A stretch of 34,540 bases of DNA, from positions 1-34,540 of the forward strand of contig NZ_BMOY01000033.1 of NCBI RefSeq assembly GCF_014647315.1. The letters are read 5' to 3'. Origin of the DNA: Paenalicyclobacillus cellulosilyticus (GTDB taxonomy: Bacteria > Bacillota > Bacilli > Alicyclobacillales > Alicyclobacillaceae). The position numbers and the translations under genes are program-made. Positions 30,833 through 34,540 of the stretch are shown in pieces (the stretch's first letter is position 1; each line of letters opens with the position of its first letter). The notes beneath the pieces were generated by a model. That model was not told the DNA's origin, did not search any database, and worked only from the letters and a program-made list of their open reading frames with translations.

Positions 30833-31792
30833 TTACGCCGACGGCGCGGATACGACATCCTCGCGTGTGATCGACAAGCCCTGGAAGCCATACGGAGGTC
30901 TGGGTTCTGTATACACCTTTCCGGGGGACTCTGGGATCGACTCCACCACGGTATCCCAAGTCCGGTTTTGCGACTCGAACCGGATTTCGGCGAGATGCGG
31001 GAAGCGTCGCAACACGGCGCATCCGATGCGATAGATCAGGTTCTGGATGGAGACGGTGGCTGTCTCGTGAAACACGGTGCAGGCGATGTCGCGAATTTGT
31101 TCCGCCGGGACGTACGCGGTGGGATCGGGAAGAAGGGCGTCGGCAGGGTTGTTATAGCGCCATCGCATGTTGAGAAAGACGAACAACGGCCGGTTCGGGT
31201 CTTCGGGCAGCGTGGTGTATTCGTCGCGGACAAAGCCGACGAACGAATTGCCGACCACCTTGATCAACTGGAGATCCGTAATGCCGGACCAGTGGTCGAC
31301 GACGACCGGTTCGCCTCGTTCGCCGCGCACCATTTTCACGCTCGCGGTGGCGCACTCGTTGCGCGACCTGCGGAAGACGAGGCCGCTTTCGGTAAACCCG
31401 TTCGGACTTGGGACATCGACCGGATCGAACGGAACCTGTGTGGCGTACAACTCGACCCACGACATCTGCGGATACGTGGTCAAGAGCCGTTCTCCGACGA
31501 ACGACAGGAATCCGTCGATGGTGATACCCTGGTACGTCGCCATGTGTCGTTGGAGAAAGTTCTTCATGGAATCTGTCGCGACGACCATGGAATTATCACC
31601 CTCGGTGAACGAGGGCAAGAATGCCTCGCCGCCCACACAGACGCGCACGTTGACCCCAAAGACGACATTGCTCCGGCGCACGAAAGGCGATTCCGGGATC
31701 TGGCTGCTGGCGTAGAGAGGCGGTACAAACGTGCGGTAAATGTACACGTCGTCCTTCCCATAGTACAGCGTACGGTCTTCCGCAGCAGACAT
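30833..31792 (-). CDS. pucL: urate oxidase (uricase)
   Basis: The 319-aa protein starts at ATG 31792 after GGAGGGACG. It has the uricase signature VVATDSMKNFLQRH with the catalytic Thr-Asp, the early YYGKDDVYIYRT, SFVGFVRDEYTTLPE, and FESQNRTWDTV near the end. It oxidises urate with O2 to 5-hydroxyisourate without cofactor. In B. subtilis the equivalent protein is fused to OHCU decarboxylase (PucL); here the two are separate adjacent genes, 37 bp apart. The symbol is therefore only approximate. Confidence 0.93.
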   Translation of the reverse strand: MSAAEDRTLYYGKDDVYIYRTFVPPLYASSQIPESPFVRRSNVVFGVNVRVCVGGEAFLPSFTEGDNSMVVATDSMKNFLQRHMATYQGITIDGFLSFVGERLLTTYPQMSWVELYATQVPFDPVDVPSPNGFTESGLVFRRSRNECATASVKMVRGERGEPVVVDHWSGITDLQLIKVVGNSFVGFVRDEYTTLPEDPNRPLFVFLNMRWRYNNPADALLPDPTAYVPAEQIRDIACTVFHETATVSIQNLIYRIGCAVLRRFPHLAEIRFESQNRTWDTVVESIPESPGKVYTEPRPPYGFQGLSITREDVVSAPSA

Positions 31793-31829
31793 GTCCACGT
31801 CCCTCCTGATGACGGTCTCTTTCCGTCTG

Positions 31830-32357
31830 TCATTCCGGCTGAAAATCGGAGCCTGGCGCGTGCTCCATCCGGTCTCGGATCCGGAAAAACGCGATCTTCC
31901 CAATTTCTTTCAGAGCCTTCGACTGTTCATCCGCCTGGGTGTTTTTCAATCGCGCCCGCAGTGCGGCGAGCACATCGTGAATGTTTTTTCCGTGCACGGC
32001 CATCACGAAGGGAAATCCGAACCGTGCACGATAGCTGGCGTTGAGGTCACGCAGCATATCCGCCGTCTTGGCGTCCAATCCATGCAGCCCGGCGCTGCGC
32101 TGCTCGCGAAGGGAGGCCGGGCTAAGGGACAAGGTGCTGCCCAGATCCGGATGGGATCGGATGAGCGCGAGTCGTTCCTCTTCCCCCGCTTGTTCGATGA
32201 CTTCGGCGACGGCTCTCTGCACGTCGCGCAGGGATGAAAAAGGTCGTTTGGTCCACAAACGTTCTGCAAACCAGGGTGAGTGTTCGAACACCCATCCGAA
32301 TGCGTGCACGAACTCGTCTTTGCTCATTTGATTGACTTCCTGAAGCCAGCGACACAT
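31830..32357 (-). CDS. OHCU decarboxylase
   Basis: The 175-aa protein starts at ATG 32357 after GGAGAG; ATG 32327 (MSKDEF) is a second possibility. Family motifs are FEHSPWFAERLW, the catalytic region LIRSHPDLG, LNASYRARFGFPFVMAVHGK and ALKEIGKIAFFRIRDRM. It converts OHCU to (S)-allantoin, completing the uricase pathway. It lies between the deaminase and uricase genes in one minus-strand operon. Confidence 0.92.
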   Translation of the reverse strand: MCRWLQEVNQMSKDEFVHAFGWVFEHSPWFAERLWTKRPFSSLRDVQRAVAEVIEQAGEEERLALIRSHPDLGSTLSLSPASLREQRSAGLHGLDAKTADMLRDLNASYRARFGFPFVMAVHGKNIHDVLAALRARLKNTQADEQSKALKEIGKIAFFRIRDRMEHAPGSDFQPE

Positions 32358-32373
32358 ATAGGATCTCTCCGGT

Positions 32374-33822
32374 TCACGGCTGATAGGCGGGCGCATTGGA
32401 TGCGGCGGGCGGGGACGTCCGGCTCTGTCGGTAGTCGATGCCAGTGCGCAGACTCGCCTCCTCGACCAGCCTTGTCGCCGCCCGTTGCGCCACTTGGGCC
32501 AGTTGCTCCTCATCCACATGGACCAACCTCCCGTGTTCGACAACGACTCTTCCCCCGACGATGGTGGTATCGACGATTTGGGATAGTCCCGTGAGCACGG
32601 GCAACGCGGCGTCGTCGAACAGTGCCCCCGCGTATTCGAGCCGACGCGTGTCGATGAGGAACATGTCTGCCGCCTTGCCGACCTCAAGCGATCCGATCTC
32701 GTCATCCCAGCCGAGGATTTGTGCCGACCCGCGGGTCGCGAGGTACAGCGCGTCTTCCGCCGAAAGCGCGTCAGGGCCGGTATGCAGCCGGTGCAGCAGG
32801 TGGGCCATGCGGACCTCCAGCAACATATTGGAAGTGTCGTTCGATGCGGATCCGTCGACGCCGAGACCGATGGGGATGCCAGACTGCTTCATCTTGGCAA
32901 GAGGAAATACGCCGGAGGCGAGCTTCATGTTGCTCGTCGGGCAATGTGCGATCCCACATCCATGACGGGCGAGTCTCTGAATTTCGGCGTCGCTGAACCA
33001 GATGCCGTGGGCGTACCACACGTCCGAACCGGTCCACTCCGTCATCTCCATGAAGTCCAGGGGGCGCACGCCCATCGTCTGGAGGCAGAACGATTCTTCG
33101 TCGAGGGTTTCCGCCAGGTGGGTGTGCATGCGCACGCCGTACGCACGGGCGAGCCGGGCCGATTCGAGCATTAGGTCCTTTGTCACCGAGAACGGCGAGC
33201 ACGGGGCGACGCCCACACGAACCATAGCGAAGGGACGGGCGTCGTGGTACCGCTCGATCACCCGCTGCATGTCTTTCAGGATGGAGTTTTCATCCTGGCA
33301 TAGTTCATCTGGCGGCAATCCTCCCCGGGCACGGCCAAGACTCATCGCGCCGCGGGTGGGGAAAAAACGAATGCCCACATCGCGCGCCGCCCGGATCTCT
33401 TCGTCTATCAAGTACGGACTCGTGGCGTTGGGAAAGCAATAGAAATGATCGGAGGATGTGGTGCAGCCGCTTTTTAATAATTCACCCAGCCCAATCATCG
33501 CGCTCAGATATACATCTTCTGGGCGCAGATGAACCCAGATTTCATACAGCGTTGTCAACCAATCGAACAGTGAGCAACTTTGCGCCAGTGGAATGTTTCG
33601 TGTGAGCGATTGGTACAGGTGGTGATGTGTATTCACCAAGCCGGGGTAGACAATTTTATCCCTCGCGTCAATCACCACGTCTGCGGTGTCATAAGGTAAC
33701 GACGTACCTATCGCGACAATCTTTTGATCCTGAACGAAAATTGACCCTCCGGGGATCTTCGTTTTTTGGTCATCCATGGTGATGATGTTTCTGGCGTTGC
33801 GGATGAGCAGCGTTCCCATCAT
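32374..33822 (-). CDS. amidohydrolase, 8-oxoguanine/guanine deaminase type
   Basis: From ATG 33822 the protein is 482 aa, after GGAAGGGGG. It belongs to the AtzB/TrzA-like amidohydrolases: VNTHHHLYQSLTRNIP (metal His pair), SSDHFYCFP, HTHLAETLDEE, YAHGIWFSD, and GLGVDGSASNDTSNML (metal Asp). The HHHLYQ and SLFDWL features resemble 8-oxoguanine deaminases, which convert 8-oxoguanine to urate. Guanine or a triazine cannot be excluded from sequence alone. It heads the urate operon, which favours a purine substrate. Confidence 0.8.
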   Translation of the reverse strand: MMGTLLIRNARNIITMDDQKTKIPGGSIFVQDQKIVAIGTSLPYDTADVVIDARDKIVYPGLVNTHHHLYQSLTRNIPLAQSCSLFDWLTTLYEIWVHLRPEDVYLSAMIGLGELLKSGCTTSSDHFYCFPNATSPYLIDEEIRAARDVGIRFFPTRGAMSLGRARGGLPPDELCQDENSILKDMQRVIERYHDARPFAMVRVGVAPCSPFSVTKDLMLESARLARAYGVRMHTHLAETLDEESFCLQTMGVRPLDFMEMTEWTGSDVWYAHGIWFSDAEIQRLARHGCGIAHCPTSNMKLASGVFPLAKMKQSGIPIGLGVDGSASNDTSNMLLEVRMAHLLHRLHTGPDALSAEDALYLATRGSAQILGWDDEIGSLEVGKAADMFLIDTRRLEYAGALFDDAALPVLTGLSQIVDTTIVGGRVVVEHGRLVHVDEEQLAQVAQRAATRLVEEASLRTGIDYRQSRTSPPAASNAPAYQP

Positions 33823-33857
33823 ACACACCCCCTTCCCTGCATTCGGCTACAGTTCCT

Positions 33858-33886
33858 ATAGTAGAGACCACAACCCATTATGTCAA
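33858..33886 (-). promoter_or_regulatory. sigma-A promoter of the urate operon
   Basis: On the minus strand TTGACA (33886-33881) is followed after 17 bases by TACTAT (33863-33858). This is a near-consensus vegetative promoter and drives the deaminase, OHCU decarboxylase, uricase and HIU hydrolase genes. Confidence 0.75.
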
Positions 33887-33933
33887 TAAATCTAACTATA
33901 TTCATCGTGTACAAAGTGGTATTTGATGTTTGT

Positions 33934-33943
33934 GTTATATAAC
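33934..33943. promoter_or_regulatory. possible operator between urate operon and BMP gene
   Basis: GTTATATAAC is a perfect 10-bp palindrome within a longer AT-rich near-symmetrical stretch (TTGTGTTATATAACATAACAA). It lies between the divergent urate-operon promoter and the BMP gene, where a shared regulator would bind. It could equally be part of the BMP promoter. Confidence 0.3.
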
Positions 33944-34043
33944 ATAACAAAAATGGTTGATTCTCATCAAGAATTTTTCTACGATGATGCCAAGATTGAT
34001 GTCAACATCTCTGCGACGAACGTCGAACGAGGGGGATATGTGG

Positions 34044-34538
34044 ATGGTGAAAAAAAGGATTTGGTCCCGTGTTTCCATGATTTTTTCCGTCGTATTGGCT
34101 GTGATGAGCCCAGGTGTGACTTCGTTCGCGCTTGCAAAGCAACCCAAAACCGTGAAGGTGGCTTTTGTGTACGATGGACCGGCAAATGACGGCGGTTGGA
34201 GCTCAGCACAAGACGCTGGCCGCAAATACTTGGTAAAGATGCTTGGAGTCAAAACCACATACGTGGAAAATGTACCCGAGTCGGCTGACTCGGAAAGGGT
34301 GTTTGAACAACTTGCGCAACAAGGGTATAACGTCATCTTCGGCACAAGTTATGGCTATATGAATTACATGGCAGACGTGGCTCCTAAATATCCCAACGTC
34401 ATTTTCCTCAATTGCGGCGGCTATAAGACAGCTCCCAATATGGGCACATATTTCGGAAAAAATTTTGAACTCAAGTTTGACACCACCCTTGATGTGACGC
34501 GGGTTTGTAGGCCCAAGTTTGTACCACACGCACTTTAG
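34044..34538 (+). pseudogene. BMP-family (PnrA-like) substrate-binding protein, 3'-truncated by element end
   Basis: ATG 34044 follows GAGGGGG with 8-base spacing. A signal peptide (KKRIWSRVSMIFSVVLAVMSPGVTSFALA) ends in Ala rather than a lipobox Cys, unusual for this normally lipid-anchored family. The mature part matches the BMP family: VKVAFVYDGPANDGGW, RVFEQLAQQGYNVIFGTSYGYM, and NVIFLNCGGYK, ending with NMGTYFGKNFE. About 200 more residues are expected, but the 71-bp element end starts at 34470 and the frame stops at TAG 34536. BMP proteins deliver nucleosides to ABC importers, which fits the neighbouring purine genes. Confidence 0.8.
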
Positions 34539-34540
34539 CC
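34470..34540 (+). repeat. 71-bp element-end repeat, copy B, at window end
   Basis: This is the same sequence and orientation as 552-622. It interrupts the BMP gene immediately after the GTYFGKNFE codons, so it is the outer end of an inserted element whose body lies beyond the window. The window ends inside the repeat, which is what a repeat-limited assembly break would look like. Confidence 0.7.

Noticed and set aside
1-34540. CRISPR arrays, tRNA and rRNA genes
   Set aside because: No regularly spaced repeats and no tRNA- or rRNA-like sequence were seen on reading the window; a covariance-model search was not possible.

Overview
This window looks like chromosome from a spore-forming member of the Bacillota (Firmicutes), probably close to Alicyclobacillaceae (Kyrpidia/Alicyclobacillus type). 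The placement is inference. It rests on a GC-rich coding backbone with strong Gram-positive ribosome binding sites, a Bacillus-style puc purine-catabolism cluster with a PucR regulator, a yrk-like sulfur operon, GerP-like spore proteins, and a Ku/LigD repair system. No rRNA, tRNA or CRISPR array was seen.

Layout. (1) Positions 1-1834 are accessory DNA: a NUDIX gene, two decayed IS66-type TnpA fragments, a 71-bp element end that recurs at the last 71 bases of the window, a small membrane protein and a probable gene fragment. (2) Positions 2021-4531 hold a polymorphic toxin island. It has a 353-aa toxin with a C-terminal CdiA-type RNase A-like domain, its immunity gene, a second paralogous immunity gene, and two further small immunity-array-type genes. 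The toxin tail and immunity genes are visibly AT-rich, while the toxin N-terminus is GC-rich. (3) Positions 4976-9129 hold a persulfide/sulfane-sulfur locus: rhodanese, DsrE-like, TauE/SafE permease, TusA-rhodanese fusion, and rhodanese-MBL persulfide dioxygenase-like protein. Two palindromic ATACCC...GGGTAT operators of CsoR/CstR type lie here, but no regulator gene does. (4) Positions 9044-10830 (minus) encode a two-component system whose response regulator has lost its DNA-binding domain. (5) Positions 11037-13935 form a tightly coupled three-gene operon: DUF2231 membrane protein, membrane-anchored Kelch protein, and secreted beta-propeller. (6) Positions 14017-16791 encode a bacterial NHEJ set: Ku, a stand-alone LigD-type ligase and a separate LigD-type polymerase. 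(7) Positions 16973-20396 encode a two-subunit 2-oxoacid:ferredoxin oxidoreductase made of fused gamma-delta and fused alpha-beta chains. (8) Positions 20512-23295 hold a probable spore-surface cluster with five small GerPA/GerPF-like or related glycine/asparagine-rich proteins (one a tandem duplication), a GerPC-like coiled-coil protein and an Hsp20-like protein. (9) Positions 23389-33822 are a purine (urate/allantoin) degradation cluster around PucR, with an unexpected Rieske oxygenase. (10) Positions 34044-34540 carry the start of a BMP-family substrate-binding protein gene, cut off by the second copy of the 71-bp element end at the window edge.

How the genes work together. The purine genes cover urate to ureidoglycine/glyoxylate chemistry: uricase, HIU hydrolase, OHCU decarboxylase, allantoinase, allantoate amidohydrolase and a PucG-type aminotransferase. 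An amidohydrolase of the guanine/8-oxoguanine deaminase type feeds in at the top, and a purine-nucleoside-type binding protein is divergent to it. Xanthine dehydrogenase is not present here. The sulfur genes plausibly form a relay that moves sulfane sulfur (TusA, rhodanese, DsrE), oxidises persulfide (MBL enzyme) and exports sulfite (TauE/SafE).

The best candidates for under-described biology are the spore-type small-protein family cluster, the Rieske enzyme inside the puc cluster, the toxin with its immunity array and GC switch, and the palindromic sulfur operators.
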